Assembly: GCA_017936345.1 (NCBI GenBank)
Contig: JAGBFT010000072.1
Coordinates: forward strand, 1-58,291
Length of the DNA stretch: 58,291 bases
Source of the DNA: Spirochaetaceae bacterium
GTDB taxonomy: Bacteria > Spirochaetota > Spirochaetia > Treponematales > Treponemataceae
Direction: 5' to 3'
The translations under genes and the position numbers were made by a program. The notes below the pieces were generated by a model, which did not search any database, was not told the DNA's origin, and was given only the letters and a program-made list of their open reading frames with translations. Within the stretch, counting starts at the first letter, position 1. Every line of letters begins with the position of its first letter. Shown here piece after piece: positions 31,560-40,174 of the stretch.

Positions 31560-33473
31560 ATTTTACCGAATATAAAGTCTCCGGCTGACATAAAAAATCT
31601 TAGTAAAACTGAGATTTCTCAGCTGGCACAAGAAATACGAAAAACTATTATCGATGTGGTTGGAAAGAATGGCGGGCATCTTGCTAGTAATTTGGGAGTG
31701 GTGGAGCTAACCATCGCCTTGCATCGTGTGTTTGAAAGTCCCAAGGATGCCTTTGTCTGGGATGTAAGTCATCAAAGTTATACCCATAAATTACTTACCG
31801 GGCGTTATTCCCAATTTCACACCCTTCGTAGCAAGGGCGGAATGGCCGGTTTTACAAAGCGCTCTGAAAGTCCCCATGATTTTTTTGATGCAGGGCATTC
31901 GTCCACCTCTGTTTCCTCTGGCTTGGGTCTTTTGATTGGACGGGACTTGCAGAATCAAGAGGGCAAGGTTGTGGCAATTATTGGAGATGGGGCCCTCACG
32001 GGCGGAATGGCTATGGAGGCTCTATCCCATGCAGGTCTTCTTTCAAAGAATCTCATTGTGGTGCTTAATGACAATCAAATGTCGATTAGCCAAAATACTG
32101 GCTCCCTTTCTCGTTATTTGAGCCGTCTTACCATGACGAGTTCTTACCAGTCGGTTCGCTTTAATATTGACAACTTGGTAAACAGACTGCCTGTTCTAAG
32201 CAAGTTTTTTACCAAGTTTATCTTTAGATTTAAACGTTCTCTCAAAGCCTTGCTTTTTCCCAACAATCTCTTTGTGGAATTGGGTTTTGAATATGTTGGT
32301 CCTTTAAATGGTCACAATATATCGGAGTTGGAAGAGGTTTTAAAGAAGGTTCGCCGATTGAACAGACCTGTAGTGGTTCACGTTGTTACAAAGAAGGGGC
32401 GGGGGTATAGCTTTGCAGAGGATGACCCAGCCACCTTCCATGGAATTGGACCCTTCTGTATTTCCGATGGAACGGTGGAAAAGTACGATTCGCTGAGCTA
32501 CACAGAGGCCTTTTCCAATGCCTTGCTGGATTTGGCTGAAAAGGATAGTCGTATCGTAGCGATTACTGCTGCCATGTCCAAGGGAACTGGTCTAGCTTCT
32601 TTTTCCAGAAAATATCCCAATAGATTCTTTGACGTGGGAATTGCCGAACAGCACGCAGTAACCTTTGCAGGTGGACTTGCTGCCTCCGGACTGGTGCCAA
32701 TAACTGCGATTTATTCCACCTTTATGCAGCGGGCTATGGATCAGTTGATTCATGATATTGCTATTCCAGCAGCCCCCTCTGTCTTTGTTTTGGATAGATG
32801 TGGTGCAGTCCCTGATGATGGTGAAACCCACCAGGGAGCCTTTGATATTTCCTTAATCCGCCCAGTACCTAATATGATTTTAACGGCTCCGGCCTCTGAA
32901 AAGGAAATCAAGCTGCTGCTGCAGTGGGCTGTGGACAGAAAGGCTCCCGTTGTAATTCGCTACCCCAAGACCTCCTGTCCATCGGAACAAGAAGCCTTTG
33001 CCCAGCCTATTGAAGAGGGGAGGGGTGTTCTATTACGGTGTCACGATGTGGTGGCATCGGAAAGTGCGGAGTTACCCGATGTACAGGCTTCTGTGCTTAT
33101 TGTTTGTACTGGTGGTGTTTTTTCACAGGCTCTGGCTGCTGCCCGCAATTTGGTGCTTCATGGCATACTGGTAGATGTGTACAACCTTCGCTTTGTCAAG
33201 CCCCTCGACAAGGACTTCTTCCTGCAAACTGTAGAACCGTACAAGGTCATTCTCTTTGTGGAGGATGGAGTTGTTCATGGAGGAATTGGAGAAGTGCTGG
33301 AAAGCCTGGTGGTTCATCAATTCCCAGAAAAACAAACTGCTATTCACGGTATGCCAGATAGCTTTTTGGCAGTGGGCAAGCGGGATGAGATTTTGAAGGA
33401 TTGTGGTCTTGATTCGGACTCCTTGGCTAAAAGTGCAATGAAACTACTGGATAGGCTTTCTAACCATGAATGA
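31560..33473 (+). CDS. dxs: 1-deoxy-D-xylulose-5-phosphate synthase with non-canonical start
   Basis: The protein would be about 637 aa from 31560. Dxs condenses pyruvate and glyceraldehyde-3-phosphate to start the MEP isoprenoid pathway. Visible: GGHLASNLGVVELTIALH, the TPP motif GDGALTGGMAMEALSHAG with VVLNDNQMS, and transketolase region LDRCGAVPDDGETHQGAFD. The first ATG/GTG/TTG in frame is GTG 31656, but conserved N-terminal sequence (NIKSPADIKNLSKTEI, QLAQEIRKTIIDVVGKNG) reads in frame for 32 codons upstream. The frame is open from 31500 and lacks any standard start. I place the start at ATT 31560 (GGAG 10 bases upstream); ACG 31557 has spacing 7. A 15-codon ATG frame (31528-31575) overlaps out of frame. 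It overlaps folP by 8 bases. Confidence 0.9.
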   Translation: MLPNIKSPADIKNLSKTEISQLAQEIRKTIIDVVGKNGGHLASNLGVVELTIALHRVFESPKDAFVWDVSHQSYTHKLLTGRYSQFHTLRSKGGMAGFTKRSESPHDFFDAGHSSTSVSSGLGLLIGRDLQNQEGKVVAIIGDGALTGGMAMEALSHAGLLSKNLIVVLNDNQMSISQNTGSLSRYLSRLTMTSSYQSVRFNIDNLVNRLPVLSKFFTKFIFRFKRSLKALLFPNNLFVELGFEYVGPLNGHNISELEEVLKKVRRLNRPVVVHVVTKKGRGYSFAEDDPATFHGIGPFCISDGTVEKYDSLSYTEAFSNALLDLAEKDSRIVAITAAMSKGTGLASFSRKYPNRFFDVGIAEQHAVTFAGGLAASGLVPITAIYSTFMQRAMDQLIHDIAIPAAPSVFVLDRCGAVPDDGETHQGAFDISLIRPVPNMILTAPASEKEIKLLLQWAVDRKAPVVIRYPKTSCPSEQEAFAQPIEEGRGVLLRCHDVVASESAELPDVQASVLIVCTGGVFSQALAAARNLVLHGILVDVYNLRFVKPLDKDFFLQTVEPYKVILFVEDGVVHGGIGEVLESLVVHQFPEKQTAIHGMPDSFLAVGKRDEILKDCGLDSDSLAKSAMKLLDRLSNHE

Positions 33474-34407
33474 TGGCAGTGCAACCCACCCGCAAAATGT
33501 CTTTGAGGAAGAGTCTCGGGTGCAGCTGCGCAAGGGGTTGGCTTTACCCTATGTTGAAAAAAACGGTGAAGTAAGGTATTTGGCTACAAGGCTGCCTGCC
33601 CTGATAATGGGAATCGTTAATGTAACCCCCGATTCTTTTTGGAACAAGAGCCGGGGGCTTGGTCATGCGGCAGCGGAGTTGGCCCTTAAACTGGTGGAGG
33701 AAGGTGCAGATGTTCTTGACTTGGGAGCTGAATCCACTCGTCCTGGCTCCCAATACATAGATGCCCAAGAAGAGATTATGCGACTTCTTCCCGTTATAGA
33801 AGAGATTCGCCGTCACAGTTCCATTCCTCTTTCTATAGATACCCGAAAAAAACTTGTTATGGAAGCAGCCTGGGAGGAAGGTGCAAATATTGTAAATGAT
33901 ATTTCTGCTCTGGAAGATGACCCTGAACTTGGACCCTTTGCTGCGGAAAGGGGCTTGCCTGTAATCTTAATGCACAAACGTGGCACTCCCATCTCTATGC
34001 AGGAAAATACAAGATATGAGGATTCCTTCTCACAGGTTGATGAATATTTAAAGCAACGTGTAGAGACCACCTTGTCTTTAGGGGTTCACTGCGATAGAAT
34101 ATGGGTAGACCCTGGAATTGGCTTTGGAAAGGATGTAAATGCCAATAAGGTGCTTGTTTCCCGCTGTGGAGCTTTGTGTGGCGGCAGGTTTCCTGTAGTG
34201 ATGGCCCTTTCCCGCAAGTCATTTATTCCCCAGATGCTGGGAAGAGAAGTTTTGCCAGAGGATAGACTTGCTGGAACCCTGGCTGCAAATATGGTGGCAA
34301 TAAATTCCGGAGCATCCATTGTGCGGGTTCATGATGTAGCCGCCACAAGGGACATGCTTTTAGTGTTGGAGAATTTGAACCGTGAACGGACTGATAACCC
34401 TAGGTAA
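33466..34407 (+). CDS. folP: Dihydropteroate synthase
   Basis: 313 aa. It joins p-aminobenzoate to dihydropterin pyrophosphate in folate synthesis. The TIM-barrel DHPS motifs are clear: MGIVNVTPDSFWNKSRG, VLDLGAESTRPGSQ, IPLSIDTRK, IVNDISALEDD, ILMHKRGTP, WVDPGIGFGKDVN, and IVRVHDVAATR. There is a 45-residue N-terminal extension before the barrel, longer than usual, with no recognised domain. The ATG overlaps dxs by 8 bases and its 3' end overlaps cdaA by 26 bases, so dxs-folP-cdaA-cdaR is one tightly packed operon. Confidence 0.94.
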   Translation: MNDGSATHPQNVFEEESRVQLRKGLALPYVEKNGEVRYLATRLPALIMGIVNVTPDSFWNKSRGLGHAAAELALKLVEEGADVLDLGAESTRPGSQYIDAQEEIMRLLPVIEEIRRHSSIPLSIDTRKKLVMEAAWEEGANIVNDISALEDDPELGPFAAERGLPVILMHKRGTPISMQENTRYEDSFSQVDEYLKQRVETTLSLGVHCDRIWVDPGIGFGKDVNANKVLVSRCGALCGGRFPVVMALSRKSFIPQMLGREVLPEDRLAGTLAANMVAINSGASIVRVHDVAATRDMLLVLENLNRERTDNPR

Positions 34408-35212
34408 TATTTACGATTATATTAGACCTGTCATTGACATTTGTCTTTTGACCTTCATTCTGTATAAATCTTACGAGGTATTGGTTAAAACCAATGGCCT
34501 GCAGCTTCTAAAAGTTATTATTATCTTTGCAGTTGCCTATGTTTTGGCTACCTTTCTCCAATTATCCTTGATTTTGTGGATTTTAAATGCCCTAACCCCC
34601 AGTCTCTTGTTGGGCTTCTTTGTTGTGTTCCAGCCAGAACTGAGAAAGATGATTCTTCGTCTTGGACAAACAGAGTGGCGTCCCAGTAAAAAGAAAAAGC
34701 ACATGTATGTGGATTCAGTTTTAACGTCTGCAGAAGAATTGTCCCAGCGGCGGAGGGGAATGTTAGTTGTATTTGCAGGTAAAACAGATATTCAAAGCAT
34801 TATTGATTCTGGAACAGTGATTAATGCCCTGGTTACTTCCTCCTTGTTAAGTACAATTTTTGAGTTTGACACAAAACTTCACGATGGAGCAGTTGTTATT
34901 CGTGGTGGGCGCATTATTTCTGCAGGATGTTTTTTACCAGTATCCGAACAATACGATATTGAAAAAACCTTTGGAACAAGACACCGTGCCGCCCTTGGTC
35001 TGTCAGAACAAACTGACGCCATTATATTGGTGGTGTCAGAAGAAACTGGAGCCTTGAGTATTGCCTGTGAATCCCGATTGTATTATGACCTATCCCTTGA
35101 GCAGGTGAGAAAGATGTTGGAAAAGCACTTGGAGCTTTCGGATGAGAATTTTACCTCCATGGAAGAAACTTCTATTGGGCGGCAAGAGGAGGAGACTCAT
35201 GAAAGTAAATGA
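34382..35212 (+). CDS. cdaA: CdaA-type diadenylate cyclase
   Basis: 276 aa. Three N-terminal membrane helices (about residues 10-85) are followed by a DAC (DisA_N) domain. The active-site motifs are KLHDGAVVIRGG (DGA) and GTRHRAALGLSEQTDA (RHR). The enzyme makes cyclic di-AMP from two ATP at the inner face of the membrane. A basic KKKKHMY linker precedes the catalytic domain. GTG start inside the end of folP. The next gene is its usual YbbR partner, which overlaps by 14 bases; this pairing is the standard cdaA-cdaR arrangement. Confidence 0.94.
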   Translation: MNGLITLGNIYDYIRPVIDICLLTFILYKSYEVLVKTNGLQLLKVIIIFAVAYVLATFLQLSLILWILNALTPSLLLGFFVVFQPELRKMILRLGQTEWRPSKKKKHMYVDSVLTSAEELSQRRRGMLVVFAGKTDIQSIIDSGTVINALVTSSLLSTIFEFDTKLHDGAVVIRGGRIISAGCFLPVSEQYDIEKTFGTRHRAALGLSEQTDAIILVVSEETGALSIACESRLYYDLSLEQVRKMLEKHLELSDENFTSMEETSIGRQEEETHESK

Positions 35213-36290
35213 ACTGTACAAGATTATTAGAAGAAACTGGGTTGTCAAGCTCACTTGTTTTGTCCTGGCAATTTTTATTTACTTCTTTTATCGGACAGCC
35301 TCCTTGCAAAGCTCTACCCTTGTTGTCCCTCTGAAGGTTTCTTCTCAAGGAAATATGGTTCCAGCAGAAACGGTTCCTTCCTATGTGAGGGTTCTGCTCA
35401 AGGGAAGGCCGCAGGATTTGGCTCGAATTACAAACCAAAACATTTCCACCTACCTGAACCTTGATTACTACACTGAACCAGGAGAGTATGCTATTCCCAT
35501 CCAAATTCAACTTGCTCCAGAAATTTTAGGAATTAGTCCCCTGCAAGTGACGGCGGAAAACGGAACTATTGAGATGACCATAGCTGAAAAGGGAAGGAAG
35601 CAGATTCCTGTAAAACCTGATATTCAAGGTTCTCCAGCCCAAGGTTACGAGATAACGAATATCTCCATAAATCCTTCTACCGTCAGTGTTTTTGGGGCAG
35701 TTCCTCTGTTGGAGTCTATGGGGGAAGTGTACACCGATGAAATCAGCATGGATGAAAGAAGGACTTCATTTACCCAAACAGTTGAGCTTATCCATGACAA
35801 TCAATTGGTTTCTTACAATGCTGAGCCTGTAAGTGTTTCAGTCACTATTCAACCAATAACACTAACTCGCCGCTTTGTCGACCAAACAATTTATTTATAC
35901 GGTGTAAATCCACTTTTTATTGCCCAGTCTGAGCCGGACCGGGTCACCTTCACCTTGACTGGAAATCAAAATCAATTGGAAGCCTTTGTTCCAGAACTCC
36001 ACACAGTACGAATAGATTGTTCTAATGTCAAGGAACCAGGTGTGTATGATTTACCTGTAGAGATTGTATTGCCTGCAGGCATTCGGTTGGTGTCACAAAA
36101 TCCACGGACAGTAAAAGTTGCCCTTGTTCCTGTTTCTGAAGACCAGGTTAGATTGTTAGAAACAGAAATCATTGAGGATGAGGTTGACAAAGAGGTAGTG
36201 ATTGAAGACGTGATAGTTGAGGAGGATGCACAAGAAGATGTAAATCCTCCGGGAGCTGATGAAGAAACTTCTCGGTCTAGGGTACAATGA
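35199..36290 (+). CDS. cdaR: CdaR, YbbR-domain regulator of CdaA
   Basis: 363 aa from ATG 35199, preceded by GAGGAGG. One N-terminal membrane helix (VVKLTCFVLAIFIYFFYRT), then about four YbbR repeats outside the cytoplasm, recognisable by patterns such as PSYVRVLLKGRPQDLARI and PSTVSVFGAVPLLESMGEVYTDEISM. The C-terminus is a long acidic tail (EDEVDKEVVIEDVIVEEDAQE). In known systems CdaR binds CdaA and adjusts c-di-AMP output. It overlaps cdaA by 14 bases. Confidence 0.9.
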   Translation: MKVNELYKIIRRNWVVKLTCFVLAIFIYFFYRTASLQSSTLVVPLKVSSQGNMVPAETVPSYVRVLLKGRPQDLARITNQNISTYLNLDYYTEPGEYAIPIQIQLAPEILGISPLQVTAENGTIEMTIAEKGRKQIPVKPDIQGSPAQGYEITNISINPSTVSVFGAVPLLESMGEVYTDEISMDERRTSFTQTVELIHDNQLVSYNAEPVSVSVTIQPITLTRRFVDQTIYLYGVNPLFIAQSEPDRVTFTLTGNQNQLEAFVPELHTVRIDCSNVKEPGVYDLPVEIVLPAGIRLVSQNPRTVKVALVPVSEDQVRLLETEIIEDEVDKEVVIEDVIVEEDAQEDVNPPGADEETSRSRVQ

Positions 36291-36345
36291 TTTCTCTCTT
36301 TTTTGGTTCTTTTTTTGCCGATAGTAAGACCGTAGCAGTGAATAT

Positions 36346-36720
36346 ATGATTGTGGGAATTGGAGTAGATATAGTTAAAATAGACCGGTTTGTTCCTTGGA
36401 CAGAAAAGGATGCCCTTGCCCATCGTTTTTTTTCTGAAAATGAGCTGATGGGTCTTTCTAAAAGAGCTGACATGGCTCAAGCCCTGGCTGTTCGTTTTGC
36501 AGCAAAAGAAGCCTTTGGAAAGGCCTTGGGATGTGGTTTGCGGGGCTTGGTCTTAAAGGATATTCAAGTGCAGCAGGATGAATATGGAAAACCTTCATTT
36601 TGTCTTTCTGGTACGGCTGAAAAGAAGTTTTTAGAATCGGGAGCAGATATAGCTCATTTATCTTTAAGCCATGATGGTGGCTATGGCGTTGCCTATGTAG
36701 TTTTAGAGGCGGTGAATTAA
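36346..36720 (+). CDS. acpS: Holo-acyl-carrier-protein synthase
   Basis: 124 aa, the usual AcpS length. It moves 4'-phosphopantetheine from CoA to the serine of acyl carrier protein. The motifs are MIVGIGVDIVKIDRF (metal-binding Asp) and RFAAKEAFGKALG, with a final LSLSHDGGYGVAYVVLE. It forms a trimer in the cytoplasm. It follows cdaR by 55 bases. The start codon has no obvious Shine-Dalgarno. It precedes a zinc-binding DUF2225 protein in the same direction. Confidence 0.95.
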   Translation: MIVGIGVDIVKIDRFVPWTEKDALAHRFFSENELMGLSKRADMAQALAVRFAAKEAFGKALGCGLRGLVLKDIQVQQDEYGKPSFCLSGTAEKKFLESGADIAHLSLSHDGGYGVAYVVLEAVN

Positions 36721-36743
36721 AGCGGAGGCTTGGGAGGAAGAAT

Positions 36744-37649
36744 ATGCTAAGAGTAAGCAAAAAAAATGCCAATATTGGAAAGAAACCAGCCATTTCTTTT
36801 TATACAAAAGACAAGATGACCTGTAGTGTTTGTCGCAAGCCCTTTCCTAGAGAAGAAATGCTCAGTGGTAGTGGTCGTATGATTGCCGGAGAACTAACTG
36901 ATGAACTCCACCGCGTTTTTGAGCCGTCCGCAAGATACGGACAGATTTATCCCCTGATTTATTCTGTTGGAGCCTGTCCTAATTGCCACACTGCCTTGTT
37001 TTGGAATGATTTTAAACCCCTTTCTTCTGCGGATGCAGAGATTATTTTGGATCATGAAGAAGAACGACGTAAAATTGTCTCCAATATTTTTCCTCACTAC
37101 AACTTAAACCATGAGCGTACTGTTTTTGACGGTGCTGCCATGTATTTTTTAGCCTTGTTGACCTATGAACATATGCCGAAAAACTTTTCTCCAACCATCA
37201 AGAAGGGGATGATTTCTCTGCGCCTAGCCTGGCTATGTGGATATCTTCATAAATTGATGCCAGATAAGAATTATGATTATGTACAGCAGGTTTTCTACCG
37301 AAAAGCCTTGTTTTTCTATCCTTTGGCATTGGAGTATGAAACAGGACGTGTGGAGAGTATCGCTGGTGTATCTAATTTTGGGCCGGATATAGACAAAAAT
37401 TATGGCTACGATGGGGTGATTTATCTTTCTGGTCTTCTTGAGTATAAGTATGGTCAGCGTGAGGATATTCCGGCTCGTCTCAAAAAACTGGACGAAAACA
37501 AACGGGCCATAGCCCGCATCTTTGGCCTTGGAAAGTCTACCAAGGAAAAACCGGGGCCACTCCTTGAGCATTCTCGCAATCTTTATGATAACTTGACAAA
37601 GGAGCTGAAGGAAGCTTCTGAAATTGACTTCATCGACGATGATGAGTAG
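36744..37649 (+). CDS. DUF2225 protein with two CxxC zinc knuckles
   Basis: 301 aa. CSVC near residue 28 and CPNC near residue 78 make a likely zinc site in the N-terminal half. The rest is helical, with a TPR-like look (YYLAL-type Tyr-rich helices: YFLALLTYEHM, QQVFYRKALFFYPLALEYE). This matches the DUF2225 family, widespread in spirochetes and Firmicutes, whose function is not known. The ATG has GGGAGGAAG upstream. It lies between acpS and truA with short gaps (23 and 5 bases), so probably co-transcribed. Confidence 0.8.
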   Translation: MLRVSKKNANIGKKPAISFYTKDKMTCSVCRKPFPREEMLSGSGRMIAGELTDELHRVFEPSARYGQIYPLIYSVGACPNCHTALFWNDFKPLSSADAEIILDHEEERRKIVSNIFPHYNLNHERTVFDGAAMYFLALLTYEHMPKNFSPTIKKGMISLRLAWLCGYLHKLMPDKNYDYVQQVFYRKALFFYPLALEYETGRVESIAGVSNFGPDIDKNYGYDGVIYLSGLLEYKYGQREDIPARLKKLDENKRAIARIFGLGKSTKEKPGPLLEHSRNLYDNLTKELKEASEIDFIDDDE

Positions 37650-37654
37650 TTGTA

Positions 37655-38500
37655 ATGAATAGTTCTGCATCTCCAATTATCGAAGGTTCTCTGGTTAAAG
37701 AAAAAAATTCTGTTGGAGAAACTGGCTTAAAAAATATTCATCTGACTATTTCTTACGATGGTACTAATTTCTGTGGTTGGCAGCGGCAGGATAAGGCGGC
37801 GGCAGGAAGGCCGGTTCGCACCGTTCAGGGTGAATTGGAGAAAGCCTTGGAGAAATTGGCAAAGGAGCCGGTAGCCCTTATTGGTTCTGGTCGCACTGAT
37901 TCTGGAGTTCACGCCTATGGTCAAGCTGCCAATTTTTTTTCTCCCATTGCTTCCATGGAGGCAGAAAAATATATTCCGGCTCTAAACAGTCTTTTGCCCA
38001 AGGATATTCGTGTACGGGCGGCCAGACCAGTAGAACAGGATTTCCACTCCAGATTTTCAGCTATTTCTAGGACATATCGCTACTTTCTGTATCCAGAAAC
38101 AACGCCCCCTGCTCATTTGATGGCTTATACATGGCCTCTTCGTCGCCGTCCCAACCTAAGGGTTTTAAATCAAATGGCGGCCCATCTTCAAGGAGAGATT
38201 GACTGTACCACCTTTGCTGCCGCAGGAGACGAGAGTCCTTCCAAGTTCCGCTATCTTGAATCTGCGGTTTTTTATCCAGAAGGAAGCCAGCTTGTTTTTG
38301 AAATTACAGCCAATGCCTTTCTTTGGAAAATGGTTCGTTCCATCGTTGGCTCTTTAATTTACTACGAATCCCAAGGTAGGGACGGAGATTTTTTCAAAGA
38401 GATTTTGGAAAAAAAAGATAGAAGTCTTGCAGGCCCTACTGCTCCTGCCCAGGGGCTCTTTCTCTGGAACGTAAATTTTGTAGGAAAACGTCGCCATTGA
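37655..38500 (+). CDS. truA: tRNA pseudouridine(38-40) synthase
   Basis: 281 aa. TruA makes pseudouridine at positions 38-40 of tRNA anticodon stems. The catalytic Asp lies in LIGSGRTDSGVHAYGQAANF; the substrate-binding TFCGWQRQ-type segment is TNFCGWQRQDK near residue 43, and the C-terminal FLWKMVRSIVGSL matches the family. The first 30 residues (MNSSASPIIEGSLVKEKNS) are a non-conserved lead. It ends a run of housekeeping genes; the next gene is a lipoprotein with its own start signals. Confidence 0.94.
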   Translation: MNSSASPIIEGSLVKEKNSVGETGLKNIHLTISYDGTNFCGWQRQDKAAAGRPVRTVQGELEKALEKLAKEPVALIGSGRTDSGVHAYGQAANFFSPIASMEAEKYIPALNSLLPKDIRVRAARPVEQDFHSRFSAISRTYRYFLYPETTPPAHLMAYTWPLRRRPNLRVLNQMAAHLQGEIDCTTFAAAGDESPSKFRYLESAVFYPEGSQLVFEITANAFLWKMVRSIVGSLIYYESQGRDGDFFKEILEKKDRSLAGPTAPAQGLFLWNVNFVGKRRH

Positions 38501-38608
38501 CTTGTATAAAATTGTTGTTTTTCACTATAAACTTGATAATTTCAATGGTTCATGGTATCATATCACTTGCTCAGATTAGAGATGCCTACTTTTTTAGGGG
38601 ATTCAAAG

Positions 38609-40174
38609 GTGCGGAAAAGTTTTTTTTATTCTTTTAGAGGCTGTTTATATTCTCTCTTTTGCTTTTTTTGTTTCTTTGGCTGTGAAATGTATGACAGGGA
38701 TATGTTGTCTTCCACTTCAAAGAATTCAAAAGTTGAGCAAGTGGAGGTGATTGCTGAAAAACAGATTAATGATTTTGGATATATTTGTATTCCTGTAGAT
38801 TCCTCTCCCGTTATTAGTGCCTTTATCTCTAATCCCCAGAATTATGACTCAACCATTGGAACACATACTGATGGACTCAGTTCTATTCGTGTTTCTCGTT
38901 CAGTTTTATCCTTGGCATCAGTTTCTCAAGACGAACAGAATTTTGTCCAAGTGACACTGCAGCCTGCCAGCTCGGACCTGGAGCATACAGACTTTACAAT
39001 TTCCTTTGTCCCCATAGGTGAAGATGTGACTGTAGTGGAAAATCAAGGACGTTCTGTTACCCTGCGTTATAACACTCCTCCTGCAGTACCTCTAGGGTTA
39101 ACAGTAGACTTGGAGGGAAACTATAGCTTTCTTTCAGATGATGAATGGGGAATAATCTATGATGGGGCTACAAAAAATGGAGTGGGGTATGTGTATTGGG
39201 CTTGGCCTCAGGGGATGACAATTACCGGCGGTGCTTCGGAAAAGGATAAGAATTGTGCTGCCAGCTTTGTTTTGAACAATCGCGCTTACACTCCAAAAGA
39301 ATGTGCAACGGGAAAGACGATTACTGCTGGGGATGGAACTGTATACGATGTGTATAAGCTGCAAATTGGAAATGTTCCTTCTGTGGAATTGTATGCAAAG
39401 GATGTGGAAAGTATCAGGGGAAAATCTCTTGTTTCTGGCATTAAATCCCATGAAATTACCTTTTCTGCCCTTGATGGATTTTTTGAGGACACAGAAAAAG
39501 AAAAATATGTGTTTTATTATCAAAATGGACTTGAATTCGATTTTTCTCTCGTTCCCATTCCTGCTCGAGAGGGGTTTACCTTCCTAGGCTGGACGGCTGA
39601 TTCTGAGGTTTATCCTGCAAATCATGTTTACGATGTAAAATCCAGTGTACAATTTCAAGCCTTGTGGGAAGATGAAGCCTTATGGGATGAGGTGAGGGAA
39701 CTGAGCGGAACCTATAACCAGGAAGAGGGGACTGTATCTTTTTTATGGAGTCATCCCCTGGAGAAGGACTTTGTACAGACACGGCTTTCCTCTGTAGATG
39801 AGGAGGGGAGGGAGCTTCAATCTGTCTTGATACCCTCTAGCAAAATGAATCATACTTTAAACCTGGGGGATGAAGATATTTCTGGTTACCGTTTTCAGAC
39901 AATTTCTTCCACAAATTCAACTAGCAAGGGACTTGTTCATTATACTGTTACCTATGTACTGGATGACTCTATTGAAAGGGTATTGGTGCAGGAAGGAATG
40001 TCTCATCCAGAAATTGAGGTTGTAGAAAGGGATGGCTTTGAATTTAAAGGCTGGTTCTTAAATGATGGAGAAGAGGCTCCCTTTGATTTGTCACAGGAAG
40101 TAACAAAAAGCCTTAGTCTCTATCCAAAATGGGAAAAAATAGAACCTATTCAAGAAGCCGCTACAGAAGACTGA
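38609..40174 (+). CDS. InlB-repeat surface lipoprotein
   Basis: 521 aa from GTG 38609, chosen because AGGGG lies 8 bases upstream and it gives a compact lipoprotein signal ending CFFCFFG-Cys. The longer frame from 38552 lacks a ribosome-binding site and places 19 extra residues before the signal. The C-terminal part has two Listeria-Bacteroides (InlB B-type) repeats: EGFTFLGWTADSEVYPANHVY ... FQALWEDE and DGFEFKGWFLNDGEEAPFDL ... LYPKWEKI. Such repeats are found in surface proteins of many anaerobes. The N-terminal 300 residues are beta-rich without a recognised fold. The 3' end overlaps the convergent priA gene by 14 bases. Confidence 0.8.
   Translation: MRKSFFYSFRGCLYSLFCFFCFFGCEMYDRDMLSSTSKNSKVEQVEVIAEKQINDFGYICIPVDSSPVISAFISNPQNYDSTIGTHTDGLSSIRVSRSVLSLASVSQDEQNFVQVTLQPASSDLEHTDFTISFVPIGEDVTVVENQGRSVTLRYNTPPAVPLGLTVDLEGNYSFLSDDEWGIIYDGATKNGVGYVYWAWPQGMTITGGASEKDKNCAASFVLNNRAYTPKECATGKTITAGDGTVYDVYKLQIGNVPSVELYAKDVESIRGKSLVSGIKSHEITFSALDGFFEDTEKEKYVFYYQNGLEFDFSLVPIPAREGFTFLGWTADSEVYPANHVYDVKSSVQFQALWEDEALWDEVRELSGTYNQEEGTVSFLWSHPLEKDFVQTRLSSVDEEGRELQSVLIPSSKMNHTLNLGDEDISGYRFQTISSTNSTSKGLVHYTVTYVLDDSIERVLVQEGMSHPEIEVVERDGFEFKGWFLNDGEEAPFDLSQEVTKSLSLYPKWEKIEPIQEAATED

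Noticed and set aside
31298-31591. 97-codon minus-strand frame over the mS38-like gene and dxs leader
   Set aside because: It opposes a well-supported promoter, gene and terminator; no RBS and no protein-like pattern.
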